Assembly (NCBI GenBank): GCA_036346255.1
Contig: CM070618.1
Coordinates: 75,712,428 to 75,776,427, forward strand
Length of the DNA: 64,000 nucleotides
Direction of reading: 5' to 3'
Source of the DNA: Ampelocalamus luodianensis
Taxonomy: Eukaryota > Streptophyta > Magnoliopsida > Poales > Poaceae
Below the pieces are notes generated by a model. That model searched no databases. It saw only the letters and a list, made by a program, of their open reading frames with translations, and was not told the origin of the DNA. Numbering within the stretch: position 1 is the first letter of the stretch; each line of letters opens with the position of its first letter. Shown piece after piece: positions 24,886-36,900 of this stretch. Both the position numbers and the translations under genes were made by a program.

Positions 24886-26415
24886 TGAAGAATCTAGGCC
24901 CCATGTGTAATGTTTTGGTAATTATGATAACCATGTGTCTTGCACTAACTCGTTTTGTCAATATGTTGATAGGGTTGTCAATGGAAATATTCGAAAGAAC
25001 TCCAAAGCACATCATCTCGCTCAAGGCAAAGGTAGCCAGTTAATAGAACCTTTTATTTCTTTACCGGTCTAGGAGAATGGAGAGTAAAAGACCGGATTAG
25101 TAGAATAGGAAGTCGTACTATAAAGAGGGATCAATTGTCGAGTAGCTTGAAAGCTAAAGATGCCACAATTGCTCAAGTCTTGATTGGTTTAAACTCGGTT
25201 TCATTTTAAATGGTATGGCCTCAATTTTATTGTGTTTTATCTTCAAGGCCGGACTGACCGGCGTTGACAGGCCGGACTGACCGTTAGTCCGGGTCGACAA
25301 CACGGTCGACTTTTTCGCAGCTTCTTCTCTGCGTTTTCCTAGGCGGACTAACGCGCGGCTAAATCTCGGATCGACGGACCTCCGGTCGAGGTCCCGCCAC
25401 TTTTTCCGAGAAGGAAGTTTTGTGATTTTCGAGTCCGATCGACAAGCAAGATTTACGCAGATCGACGGACCTCCGGTCGAGGTCCCGCCGCCTTTTTCAA
25501 GAGAAGTATTTTTCATTGTTTTGCTAAAAGGTGGGTCCGATCGACGGCACATAATCGCGATCCGACCGGATCTCACCGTAACGGATAGTTTTACGCATTT
25601 AATGCGAGCAATGATCGTTATTTCGTAAGTCCGATCGACCGATCACATATCCGCGACCGACCGCACTTCGGGGTTTCGTGCTCCAACGGCTAGTACAGTG
25701 GGTTGAGGCTATAAATACCTCACCCACTGTAGCATATGTTTGTTGTTGAACCTCATTTAACACTCTTGAGCCCCTTTGCTTGTTCCTACACTCTTGAGAG
25801 CATTGATTTCATCTTGCAAAGGTTGTTGAGATTTTTCCGAGTGCATTTATTAGAGCTTGATCTTTGTGGCACTTGAGCATCTTCAAGTGAAGAATCGTTG
25901 ATTTATTACTCTTGGAGATTGCCGTCTCCTAGACGGTTTGGCGGTGCAAGTCTGGTGATCTTTTCAAAGAAGATTGTGAAAAGGTCCGATTCCGAGATTA
26001 TGAGTGGTTCGGTGTTCACCATCTTCGGAGCGGAGGAAGAACAACCAATAGTGATCGAGGAAAGGCTTAATTCGTGGAGCCAGCTTGATTTGTTCAAGCT
26101 CCCTCAACGTGGACTAGTGAAGACCGGCAAGTCTTCGATACCACGGGAAAAACCATCATTGTCTCACTTGTGGTTATCTCTTGTCTTTTCTTATTCCGTA
26201 CTTACAATTCTAGTATATATCTTTCTTTATTGCTTAGCTAGAATTATTTTTAGTATTGACATTTAGATTGCTTTGTAGTAAGTTGCCTAATATTTCCTTC
26301 TTTATATAGTGCTAGAAAATATTTGTTAGTACTTCTATTGTTAAGTTTAATTTGATCGATTAAATTTAGAAACCGCCTATTCACCCCCCTCTAGTCGGTT
26401 ATCCTTGATCCTACA
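24886..26415 (+). repeat. 3' LTR of the Copia element
   Basis: Runs from TGAAGAATCTAGGCCCC, directly after the polypurine tract, to GATCCTACA. About 1.53 kb, with TG...CA ends. The U3 part holds a 91-base-spaced pair of GATCGACGGACCTCCGGTCG blocks (25369 and 25460), each nearly palindromic. Confidence 0.7.
25710..25717 (+). promoter_or_regulatory. TATA box of the Copia LTR promoter
   Basis: TATAAATA in a GC-balanced context (GGCTATAAATACC) in the middle of the LTR, correctly placed for a U3/R boundary shortly downstream. Confidence 0.55.
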
Positions 26416-28167
26416 GCGGGCGCGGCGGCGGCAAGGCCCATGGTGGCGCCGGGCGCACGGGTGTGGAGGCGCGGTCGATGCGGTGGTGCGGCTGCGGTGG
26501 CGGACCGGAGCGACGAGGCAACCGGGAGGCGGCACGGCCAAAGGCGGGAGCGGCGGTTTGGCTTTGCTCGCATTGGTGAGGAAGAAAAGTGGGGAGGGGA
26601 GAAGGGAGGTCCTGGGCTACTTGTAGCCATGCGGGGAGGCGAGGGAGCTCAAGGGGGGCACATGAGGGAGCGCCGCCGTGGGGCCTGGCGCGCGCTGCGT
26701 GCAGCAGAGCAAAGCGGCGCGGGTGGCAGAGGAGGCATGCGGTGCGTGGGAGCGTGGCGATGGAGTGCGGGCGGCGACAGGAGAGCGAAGCGCGGGAGGC
26801 GGGGTGGCGGAGCTGACAGATTGCGCGCAGCGCTGCTGTCGGCGGCGCGCTCGGCAAGGGGGCCCTATTCTGGCGCGGGGAGGAAGACAACGGGGAGGGA
26901 AGAAGAGGCGCTGATGGGCGGGGCCTGCGCGCAGAGAGAGAGGGGGGGCGGGCTGGCTCGGCGGGAGTTGGGCCGGTGGGGTTGGGCCGAGGGAGAGGAA
27001 AGGTGGAACGGGCCGAAGGGATTCGGCCCGAGGGAGGAAAAAGGAATTTAAAATGGTTTTTGATTTTAATAAATACTAGAAAACGAAAAAGTTTTTTAGA
27101 AAATAGCTAAAGCCGTCCAAAAATTCTAGGAAAATTCACAGAAATCCCAAGAATTATATGAAACTTAATAAAAATACTTTTAGCTATACTTTGGCTTTTA
27201 ATTTTGCAATTAAATTCTTTTTAGCTTTGGTTTAAAAGGAAAACTCATTTCTAAAATCCGAAAAATCCAATAAAATACTTAGAATTATAATTTTGACTTT
27301 TAAATCCAATGAAATCTAGAAGACTCCAATAAACCAACTTTTAAATTAGTTGAAGCTTAATTAATTCAATTTAAATTACTTTTAAATTCTAAATTTTAAG
27401 TTAAGCTTTACCAACTTAATAAAACCAAATGGTTACTTTTAATGTTTTGGAAATTTTCAAAAAGGGCCCTGAAAATTGGGATGTTACAATCACCATTGAG
27501 CTCGCGCCGTTCTGCTCGCCATCGTCGTCACACTCCCGTTCCAGCCATCCCCGTCGTCCATCGCTGGCGCAGGCGTGGCCTCGGAGGAGGAGGAGATGGA
27601 GGAGAGGTGCGACCAGAGGAACACGACGGCCTCGCCTGCGACCTTGATGGTGGCGTCCAGCTCCATGTGGCGAAGATGCTAGCGAGCGTGTTGTCTGCTT
27701 GGCGACGACATCGGTGGTTTCAGCTCGATTTGGGGGATTTGGGGGCTCTTATTCGTGGAGGTGGCGTCACAGCTCTAAGAGCACTGCCCCAACGAGCTCG
27801 TCGTCGCCGCCGACATGTGCGTGCTCCGCCTCATCGCCTCCACGCTCCTCTCTCCACTCTCATCCGCGGAGGTGGCGGCACGACTCTGGGAGAAGATGGC
27901 GCACGGAGGAGAGGGGGAGCAGGGGTCGGGACCGAGTCAAGCAGCGGGCGAGCCAAGGCGATGGCGCCGGTAGCCGGTGGCCGAGAGCGGTGTCAGGAGC
28001 AATGGGGAATGGAGATGAAGCAATGGGGAGTGGAAAGGAAGGAATGAGAGGATGACATCTGAGCCCCGTAAATAGATTTTTTATTTTATTTTCTAAGTGG
28101 CTGCCATGTGTCAAAACTATTGTCACGTCAGCGCCACATCACCCAAAACCACCCCTGTTTGGGTTGA

Positions 28168-28279
28168 GGGGGGTAAACTGAACGGTTTTGATAGTTAGGG
28201 GTGTAGGATGTCCGGTTTTGTAGTTTATGGTTGAAATGGACTTTTCGAAAAGTTCAGGGTTGTAAAGTAGATTTTTCTC
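28168..28279 (-). repeat. Right terminal inverted repeat of the MULE
   Basis: Inverse copy of the left TIR, ending at TTTTTCTC just before the target-site duplication at 28280-28288. Confidence 0.8.
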
Positions 28280-28288
28280 TTTGTGAGA

Positions 28289-30701
28289 TCATCCTATGTA
28301 GCATGGGATGGTCTATTGACTTTGTTAGGCCTCGGAAATAAAATTGTCTTGTTCCTTGTTTGGTTTGAGAGATGAAATGTTCTTGTTCTTTGTTTGGTTT
28401 GAGGGATGGAGTGGTCTATGACAATTTCTGATTTTTACAATTATTATACATCATTTGTTTGAAGCATACAGACACTGGTATTCAAAATGACAATACACGG
28501 TCAAAAGCAAAATCAGCTTATCAAATGCACACAAAGGCAAAAAAAAACCATGTTTGATAAATAAATCATATTGTTTTACTTGAACTTAAATTTAAGAAGA
28601 AAAGAAAGAAAGAAATAAAAGAAACCACAAGATCATGTAGTGCATATAATTTTTGTGAAGATTATGGATAGATAATTGTAGTATTAGTGTGTTGAACAAT
28701 TAACAAGAAACTATCGTTTTCAGCGGCAGTGCGCCGAGGCGAGCAAGCCTCTCCACTCGCTCTGTGTCGTGAAGGACAGTGACGTCTAATGTTTTTTGAT
28801 GAACAAGTGTTTTTAAATAACATTAATTTAAAAGATAATTACAAAAATTAAATAGTCATTTTTTTTTTTACAAAAGTATGTGTTTGTCGCCATTTGGAAT
28901 GACAACAGGAACCCTGTCGCTAATTAGAATAGTGGGGGGTTCCTGTCGCCAGTTCAATTGAACTGGCGCCAGGAGGTCTGTCTTTTTTTTATTATTATTT
29001 ATGCCTAGAGAAAATTTTATTTTTTTAAAAAATATAATTTTTTGAAAAAAATATTTTTAAAAAGAAAGAATGGCAATACCTTGAAATGTGAGCGTAGTTC
29101 AGAATGCAAAATTGGAGAAGATAATGTAACATGAAGTAGAGAATGCGTCGTTTTGCCTAGTGCATGTATGTGTTGAGCCTAGCTAAGGAGCGAATAACAT
29201 ATCTAATTGGACCGGATCAACAGTCCTATACTTCGACCGGCCGAGCTGTACAGCCCATATAGCCACCTCTATTCGCAAGAACATCGTTTGTGTGCTCTTC
29301 GACGGCTGGACTGAAGCCGGAAATGCTGGATGGGAAGAGCGATGCATTCGGCCCTGACCACTAACAGTTCAGCCCAGTACGCCCCGGAAAAGAGTCGGGT
29401 AGCAGTTAACAAACCAACACAGTCTTCGGCCTGGTCCAAGACAACTCCGGTCCATGAACATTTATGAGCCGTGTTCGGCCCATTAGCTGCTTGGTTGTGC
29501 TTTGTAGGACGAAAAGGAATACATACTTGTCTATTTCTTCCATGCGTTCTTTCAAGTTTCAAGATACGCACAATTGTATATTTGACTTCCTCTAAAACTA
29601 GTCTATATTTGATTATGATCGAGCAAAATATGAAAACAGTTGTCCTTTTTTTTATGAAGGATTTCCCTGCTTATATTGAAAGCAAAATAACACCGGTTCT
29701 TACAAGTAAAAAACAGTGACCCTTTTTGCGAGACGAGAAAAACAGTGATCCTATTAGTAAATAATATATATTCCACTTGGTTGAAACTCGATAGGGCGTA
29801 GAACTTTTTAAGGGATCACACGTGTTTTGGTCGGTGGCGAGGTTCACTTTTTTCACGAAACAAGCTTAAATAGAAAGAGTATACGTTTCCCAACAACAAA
29901 TGCATCACCTGGGCATCACGAACTTGCATGTTAAACATGGAGAACAGTCCCATCATACCGTACCGGAGTTTTTTTAAAGACGGAAATAGTTAGGCTTAGG
30001 CATCCCATTAAGAACCGGTCTAAGCACAATCATTGTCATCTGTGCTGATCCCGTGTCACTGATTTGTCGGCCCCGGAATCCGGCACGCATCGGCGTCACA
30101 TGGCCGTAGTGGAAGCCACTCACTCCCCCACGATGGGCCCCCGCCCCGCCCCGCCCCGCGCCGCCCACCTTCCCCGCACACGACAACAGCACGGCATGTG
30201 CCCGTCCGTGTGCCGCGCCTCGCCGTCTGACAGGCGCAGCCAGGCCACGTCGGCACGCCCCCACGGAGACTGAAACTTCCCCGCAACGTCACAGCTCGCA
30301 CAAGTTTCTACAGGGCTATCAGGTACCACACCTCGTGAGCCGCGGCCGCGCGTGTCTGTCTGGCGTGTCCCCGCGCTCGCTTGGCGCGGCGCGCGTTGTT
30401 CTCGCTCGGTTCCTTGGATTCGTTTGCGGGCGGAACGGGGAAGGAGGCGGTGGAAAAATTGGAAAGTGGTTTCTGCTGGCTCGTGCCCCCCCGAGCAACC
30501 TCTGAGTTTTTTTTCCGTAGTATGGCACTGTTTACACAGAAAAAAAAACAAATCCAGATCTCTCAAGATCAAAGTAAAAAATAACACCACAAACTCATCG
30601 AAAAACAACATGTATCAAGTTCGTGCACTAAAGGATGAAACTTCCCAAGTAAGTGCCCTAGTGGAGGGGATTTCCTCTTCTGCATGATCTTGGTCCGCAT
30701 A
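28289..30701. other. Intergenic region, no gene supported
   Basis: Mostly AT-rich; a GC-rich island at about 30040-30480 has overlapping short frames on both strands but no recognisable domain. A perfect 22-base palindrome CGCCAGTTCAATTGAACTGGCG lies at 28947-28968 inside a segment rich in TGTCGCC/GGCGACA motifs that resembles the element at 19813-20136. Confidence 0.4.
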
Positions 30702-31605
30702 CCTCTGTTGTAATTAATTTATTTTTTTGAATCAGAATAGAGCACCCTACGGCTGTAATTAATTTATTCATAATTAATTAGTTACCGTTAATTAGTTATA
30801 GTTAAATGTTTTTAATTAATTACTCGTAATTAATTTAATCATATTATTTTTGTCGTTAGGTAGTCCAGACAATTTAGTTGTAAGGATTACTAGTTTTTTC
30901 CCCAAAAATTTAGTAGTTTTTTTAATTATGCACTGATTAGGTTAATTTTATACATAAATATTACCGAAGTGTAATTATTTTCGAGAGGTAGGGAAATGTA
31001 GTCTAAATAGTGCGACATGTTTAGTTTATCTGATTGTGTATAGTAAAAAACAGTGAACTGCTCCTAACATATGAATTAAGTTGTTGTGGCTTTAGGTAAT
31101 GTCGAACATTCAAGACTTATTTATGTTTTTTGGCAATAGTCTCGTATAGGACGGATCGGGTGGGTTGGACTTATCAAAATGTCTAATCAGTATCTACTTT
31201 ACAACATGTCGTAATCCTTAACAGTTTGCCTAATAAATTAATATTTTTTAAAAGTCAAAAACTCGCATTCCAAATCGAGCGCATGAAATCATGTTATTTC
31301 CTTGTATGCCTGGCTTTCTATGTATTATCACACGCACCCAACATTTATTATCACATGAAATCATACGCGATGAAATCAGGGCACATGAAATCATGTGTTG
31401 TATTATTAATTTAGTCGTAATGAATTTATAGTGCATGTGATTTATTAATTTAGTCATAATTTATTAACTAACTACGACTACTTAAATAAGAATATTTAAC
31501 AACGGCTAATTAACTATGACTAATTAATTATGAAAACTACCCACTACTACTTTATGACTAATTAATCATGACTAATTAATTACGAACAAATTAATTACAA
31601 CAGGG
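30702..31605. repeat. AT-rich element with inverted termini
   Basis: The left side has CTGTTGTAATTAATTT (30705) and again CTGTAATTAATTTATTC (30753) followed by ATAATTAATTAG; the right side ends with the inverse, CTAATTAATTACGAACAAATTAATTACAACAG (to 31602). The interior is packed with TAATTA motifs and contains no coding region. It is probably a non-autonomous DNA transposon; no target-site duplication was confirmed. Confidence 0.45.
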
Positions 31606-32063
31606 GCATCTGGGTGAGGGCCGTGCAGACGAGGGAACCTCCCTGTAGACACTTACTTGGGAAGCCTCCTCCCCTAAGGCACAGACTTAATTTATACATG
31701 TCTCCAACTGTCAAGTCTGCAGTATCATTTTTTACTTTAATACTTAGATTTGTTATTTTGTGTGCAAACGATGTTATATTAGCCCGAAAACTCGCGGCCT
31801 CTCACCAGACTGCTTTCCGTACCAAACAAGCCGAATAATCAATTTGTACTTGTTGTAGGCCTTGTCCATGGGGGCGGCTGGTAGGCCAAGCTGAAGTTAC
31901 TTATGATACGGCCCCAGCTCATGCCAACTCTCTAGTAGTACCTCTTCGTTAAAGAATGTGCTGAATTAGCAACAGAATTATAGCGCTACGGACAGAAAAA
32001 AAGTTGCAAAAACACACAATACTATTGTATAAATAGTAGCTGTTCAAGCATTTATGTTACTTA

Positions 32064-32182
32064 GGCTTTATTTGGTTGAACAAAAATCTTTACTCATCTA
32101 CATGTATAGACTAGGATTTTAGTACAAATTTTCAGTCTATCTACATGGATTCCGATTGGAAATGAACTTCCTGAACAAACCC
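32064..32182. mobile_element. Tourist-like MITE (copy in unit A)
   Basis: GGCTTTATTTGGTTGAAC at the left end and GAACAAACCC at the right are inverted ends; flanking TTA at 32061-32063 and 32183-32185 fits a PIF/Harbinger-type 3-base duplication. Confidence 0.6.
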
Positions 32183-32832
32183 TTAAAAATTAAATCATGT
32201 GTACCCAGTCATCCCTCTACCCTATTACCTCTCCCACTCGACGCTCCACCCGCATCGCCTCGCCTCGTCTTATTCTCTTTCCCAACCACTATACGTTTGT
32301 ACCCCAAACCCTAACTCGATATGTGGATCATCGCCATCTCCCTCCATCCTTTAGCATCCATTACTCACCCGCCTTCTTGCAGCTGGTAGCGCACTCACCA
32401 TCTATCGTTAGACCCTCGGACGCTCGAGAAACAAAGCTCGAAAGGCGCGGTGAATACTAGAGCTACTGTCATCACAACTGTCACCACGTCACTGTTGGGA
32501 TGGGCCTACGTATGAGGGAAGGGAATTCTCTCCCCTCATCTGCGACCATTGGATTCAGATGGGTGATATGCGGTGGACGAAGCGGGCCTCAATTGAGGCC
32601 CTTCCCCTATGAATTTATTTCCTACGTATGAGTATGATACCATCTTCATTGAATCATTGACATTTACAACAAGAGGTCCAGGAGGGATTTCATAAGCCAG
32701 ATCCACATGTCGGCTGAAGGAATGTGTTGTATTAGCAAATCATAATTATAGCGCTACGGACAGAAAAAATGGTTGCAAAAACACACAATACTATTGTATA
32801 AATAGTAGCTATTCAAGTATTTACGTTACTTA

Positions 32833-32951
32833 GGTTTTGTTTGTTTGGACAAAAATCTCTGCTCATCCACGCGAATAGACCAGGATTTTAGTTCAAATTC
32901 TCAGCTCATCCACGTGGATTCCGATTGGAAATGAACTTCCCAAACAAACCC
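32833..32951. mobile_element. Tourist-like MITE (copy in unit B)
   Basis: Same 119-base element as at 32064 with matching TTA on both sides (32830-32832, 32952-32954), carried along by the tandem duplication. Confidence 0.6.
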
Positions 32952-33429
32952 TTAACCCTTGAGAATTGAATCATGTGTACCCAGTCATCCCTCCACCCTA
33001 TTACCTCTTCCACCCGACGCTCCACCCCCATCGCCTCGCCTCGTCTTATTCTCTTCCCCAACTACTATACGTCCGTACCCCAAACCCTAACTCGATATGT
33101 GGATCATCGCCATCTCCCACCATCCTTTAGCACCCATTACTCACCCGCCTTCTTGCAACTGGTAGCGCACTCACCATCTATCGTTAGACCCTTGAACGCT
33201 CGAGAAACAAAGCTCGAAAGGCGTGGTGAATACTAGAGTTGCTGTCATCACAACTATCACCACGACAAGCTTTCACTGTTGGGACGGGACTACGTATGAG
33301 AGAAGGGAATTCTCTCCCCTCCTTCACGACCGTTGGATCCAGGGAGGTGACACGCGGTGAGCGAGGCGGGGTATCAGCTGAGGCCCTCCTCCTTTGAATT
33401 TATTTCCTATGTATGAGTATGATACCATC

Positions 33430-33543
33430 TTCATTGTATTATTGACATTTACAACAAGAGGTCGAGGAGGGATTTCATAAGCCAGATTCATTGTATTATT
33501 GACATTTACAACAAGAGGTCGAGGAGGGATTTCATAAGCCAGA
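33430..33543. repeat. 57-bp tandem repeat, two copies, upstream of KTN80
   Basis: Two near-identical units at 33430-33486 and 33487-33543. A single diverged copy exists at the end of unit A (about 32648-32704), so the extra copy arose after the larger duplication. Confidence 0.85.
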
Positions 33544-33546
33544 TTC

Positions 33547-33912
33547 ACGTGAACTTTCTTTCTTTTCTTCCTGAAGGAACGCGAGAAGAGAACCTTGCTT
33601 TAGTCCCGCTTTGGTAGAGTACAAAAGAAAAGAGACGAGAACAAAAGCGAAGGGAAGCGAGGAAGAGAAAGGGAGACGACAAAAACTCCACTCTCACCCA
33701 CCCACACCCACACCCACACCTCTCGTTTTCGCTGCTGCAAGAGAGGGAGAGAGAAAAAAGCGAAGCGGCTCTCGTCTCTCGCCCACTTCTGCTCTACATA
33801 CCACTCGGATCCCAACTCCGCTCCTACTCGTCGTCGACGACACGACGACCCCGCGACCAACGCTCCCGCGCGCCCGCGATCCAGCGGCTCGGAGTCGGGG
33901 AGAGACGGAGGG
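33547..33912 (+). promoter_or_regulatory. Core promoter / 5' UTR of KTN80
   Basis: Purine- and pyrimidine-rich leader with a (CACACC)n-like microsatellite at 33696-33722 and CT-rich tracts. No upstream ATG is seen before the start at 33913. A TATA box is not evident. Confidence 0.45.
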
Positions 33913-36900
33913 ATGGACCCCGAGAAGCGCGGCTACAAGCTCCGTATCCTTTTGCTTCGGCTTGGAGTTGCCTTTTTTTCTTCACCCGGTTCTTGATCCG
34001 ATTTGGCTCCCAAGAAGGGAGAAGTAACCGTTTCTTGAAGCAATCTGGGTAGACATTTGCGCAAACAGTAGAGGAGAGTACTATCCCCAAATTCTTCTCT
34101 TTTGTTCTTGTGGGCAGTTTGTTGAATCAACGGAGGTAGATTCTCGAAAAAAATTTGCCACATTTTTCTCTTTCTTGGCAATCTACGCGAACGAAGGCAG
34201 CCATTTCTTGAAGCAACTAAGCCAAACCTTAAGCGGTTGCAATTGCTTCGCCAATTAGTTCCCTTTGCACCCCATTTTAGGTTAGCAATGCGCCAATGCC
34301 AAATTGTCAAACTTTATTTTTACATTCGAAACAACTATAACTAAATGTTGATACGTTTAGGATGATTTAGCAAAAAAACAGTTTTTTTTTGCGCTGGTTT
34401 AATCAATTCTTAACCCAGTTTAGTTGACAGCCAATCATAGTTCCGGGAAGTGCTAGCAGTTACTATCTGGAAATGTGCATTGCTCAAACTTGGCTTCTCC
34501 TTAACTGAGAATTCCAAACTAGAGGAGTTTGTCGCACATGATGCTGAAGTGAGGTCCTTGGCTATCGGCAAGAAATCGAGCCGTGTGTTCATCACCGGCG
34601 GCAGTGACCGCAGGGTCAACCTGTGGGCAATCGGCAAGCAGACGCCTCTCCTGGTTTGCGCTCCTATGACAATGATACTACAGTTCCTTCAGCTATTTTA
34701 GAATTTGTCTCATGATGTGTTTCTAAATGGGTTTCTTATTGTTTGCACAGAGCTTGTCAGGCCACACAAGCTCGGTCGAGGCTGTAGAGTTTGATACAGC
34801 AGAGGTGCTTGTGCTTGCTGGCTCATCAAACGGCTCCATCAAGCTCTGGGACTTAGAAGAAGCAAAAGGTGTGGTTGGTGCTTATATAAGGCCCCAGAAA
34901 GTGGGTTATACCCTAATGACTTGTTTTTTGCTTTCATGTATATGTTTGTTCATTGTTCAACAATTATATAAAATAGCCATTTCATTCTGTGATATATCGT
35001 TTTTCCGTCACAAATTTACTTTAGACCCTGATAGACATGAAACCACTGTCAGGGTAATCTTCCGTTGGATTAGGGGCACTTTTTTTTTGAGTGGCTGTTG
35101 AGGAATCAGGAGGGTTGCAAATCTTCGTCAGAATATCTTAAATGATCACATAAAAAATGTGTACTCTGTGGTATTTGGATAAAATGATCAGCTGAGCAAA
35201 TGTACATGGCAGCTAAAAACATAACCAATAGTATTTTCATAACAACCTCTGTTCACCCGATATTTGTCAGCGTGCATCAAAGTTAAGCATGAGCTGTATC
35301 GATTTTAAGTTTCAAACCATATATAGTAACTTAGTATGCTTCCTATTAATGTTCAGAATCATGCTTTGGGTAAATTAGATGCCTGATTAATGTTTTTGAA
35401 TTGATGTAGTTGTGCGGTCTCTCACTGGGCATAGATCGAGTTGCACTGCTGTTGAATTCCATCCATTCGGCGAGTTTTTTGCATCTGGTTCTTCAGATAC
35501 AGATCTTAAGATCTGGGATATAAAGAAAAAAGGATGCATCCACACATATAAGGGTCACAGAGGAGCAATTAGAACAATCAGGTTTACACCTGATGGGCGG
35601 TGGGTTGTCACCGGTGGAGAAGATAATATTGTGAAGGTGTGGGATCTAACAGCCGGAAAGCTTCTACATGATTTCAAGTTTCATAGTGGACAAATCCGCT
35701 GCATTGATTTTCATCCTCAAGAATTTTTGCTTGCAACAGGTACCTACTTTTCTTTCCAATGCTTTAAGAGTTGAGATTTTTGAGACATCATTTTCTGTTT
35801 TTGTAATATGAAAATTTAAGAATTTACACCAATTTTTTATATTGTTTAGTATGACCTAAGAGCAATTTGATTGTTTGGGAAATCTCATTTTAGCACCAAA
35901 TTATTGGTTGCAACCTCATTTTTGGATAAGAAAAAAATGTGTTATTGTTGAATATATCCGCAGTAAGTGAAGTTTAAAGATGCTGAAGTGTATTCACAGT
36001 GAGTTTACTGATATTTTCCAGGCTCAGCTGATCGAACGGTGAAGTTTTGGGATCTTGAAACTTTTGAATTGATAGGTTCTGCTGGACCTGAGGTATGTGC
36101 AAGTGCTTTTCTTATACCAGGCTAATTTTTTTGCACGAGTTGAACTCTGATTTGATAAGCCATAAACTTTGATTCATCACTTTTTTTTGTATGCATATGT
36201 GTGGAATGCATGGTAACCACAACAGGTCTACAGCACATTGTTGCTGCCGCCCCTTTTTTACATCCTTTTCCTTATTTCAAATTAGCATCCTAAGAGCTTT
36301 TCAAAGAAAGGCTGATGTAAAGAAGTTATATTCTATTTGAAACCCTTGAAGCGGGTTGATGATCTGCCTTTTCACATTCCCTATGGTTGATTATTTTAGT
36401 TTTTTTTAATGGATATGCTCTTACATCTAGTTTGAACTTGCTTACCCACCTTTGTTTTGTAACTTTTGTTCCTGTATTACTTCTAGTTTGAACTTGCTTA
36501 CCCACCTTTGTTTTGTAACTTTTGTTCCTGTATTAAAAATGAGTATGACGGGCACATGCATCTTCCTGTTCCGATGTTATTTACATGCCTCTTGTCTCCC
36601 AGGGTACTGGTGTACGTTCCACGGTCTTTCACCCAGATGGAAAAACCTTATTCTGTGGATTAGACCAAAGCTTAAAGGTAGGTCTGATTTTGATATGCGA
36701 TTTGTTGATATCGCTTGCTTAGTGCCTGCTGAACTATATGGGCATTTTTAGGTATTCTCTTGGGAACCAGTAAGATGTCATGATGTTGTTGACATGGGGT
36801 GGAGCAATTTGGCTGATCTTAGTATTTATGAAGGAAAACTCTTGGGATGCTCCTACCATGAATGCCGTGTTGGTGTTTGGGTAGCTGATATATCGGTGAG

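Larger units (their letters stand above)
22610..26415 (+). mobile_element. 5'-truncated Ty1/Copia element of SIRE/Maximus type
   Basis: Begins inside reverse transcriptase just after a run of twelve C at about 22606-22617 and continues through a third ORF to a complete 3' LTR. RNase H is missing between the RT segment and the extra ORF. A polypurine tract (AAAAATGGGGAGA, near 24872) precedes the LTR. Only one LTR exists and no target-site duplication can be paired, so the 5' half was lost by deletion, probably at the poly-C junction. Confidence 0.75.
21052..27488 (+). mobile_element. Ty3/Gypsy solo LTR (long type), itself split by a Copia fragment
   Basis: Starts TGTCGGGACCCTGGGTATAC and ends GGGATGTTACA, with a perfect 5-base target duplication ATCAC at 21047-21051 and 27489-27493. 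No internal Gypsy coding region is present. After removing the Copia material (about 22610-26415) the remaining LTR is about 2.6 kb, so it is a long LTR left by recombination between two LTRs. The right part (26416-27050) is extremely GC-rich and gives large open frames in several phases, which I do not treat as genes. Confidence 0.75.
20178..28279. mobile_element. Mutator-like element (non-autonomous MULE) split by nested retrotransposons
   Basis: Long terminal inverted repeats of about 110 bases: 20178-20292 and the inverse at about 28168-28279, sharing landmarks such as ACTTTACAA, CTGAACTCTTCGAAAAGT and AACCATAAACTA. The ends are flanked by a perfect 9-base duplication TTTGTGAGA (20169-20177 and 28280-28288), the size typical of MULEs. 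With the nested LTR and one copy of its duplication removed the element is about 1.66 kb. Its interior (20330-21046 and 27494-28060) is GC-rich with repeated CTCCTCCTCCCTCC tracts and encodes only a Pro/Ser-rich frame, no MURA transposase. Confidence 0.85.
31955..33546. repeat. Tandem segmental duplication (two units of about 0.77 kb)
   Basis: Unit A (about 31955-32706) and unit B (about 32722-33546) are similar along their length, with local offsets of 768-776 bases. Both carry the same 119-base MITE, an 87-codon frame (32197-32460 and 32973-33236), and the same closing block ending TTTCATAAGCCAGAT. Because both units have the MITE, the MITE inserted first. Unit B ends about 370 bases before the KTN80 start codon. 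Confidence 0.8.

Noticed and set aside
26405..27051. Overlapping 159-203 codon Arg/Gly/Ala-rich open frames on both strands
   Set aside because: They lie inside the Gypsy LTR, are open in several phases at once because of extreme GC content, and show no domain.
32197..33236. Two 87-codon plus-strand frames with the same start and end
   Set aside because: They are the two copies of a tandem duplication; differences are mostly amino-acid changing and no family is recognised, so conservation reflects duplication, not coding.
33611..34027. 138-codon plus-strand frame over the KTN80 start
   Set aside because: It lacks an ATG start and is out of frame with the katanin N-terminus; it covers UTR and intron 1.
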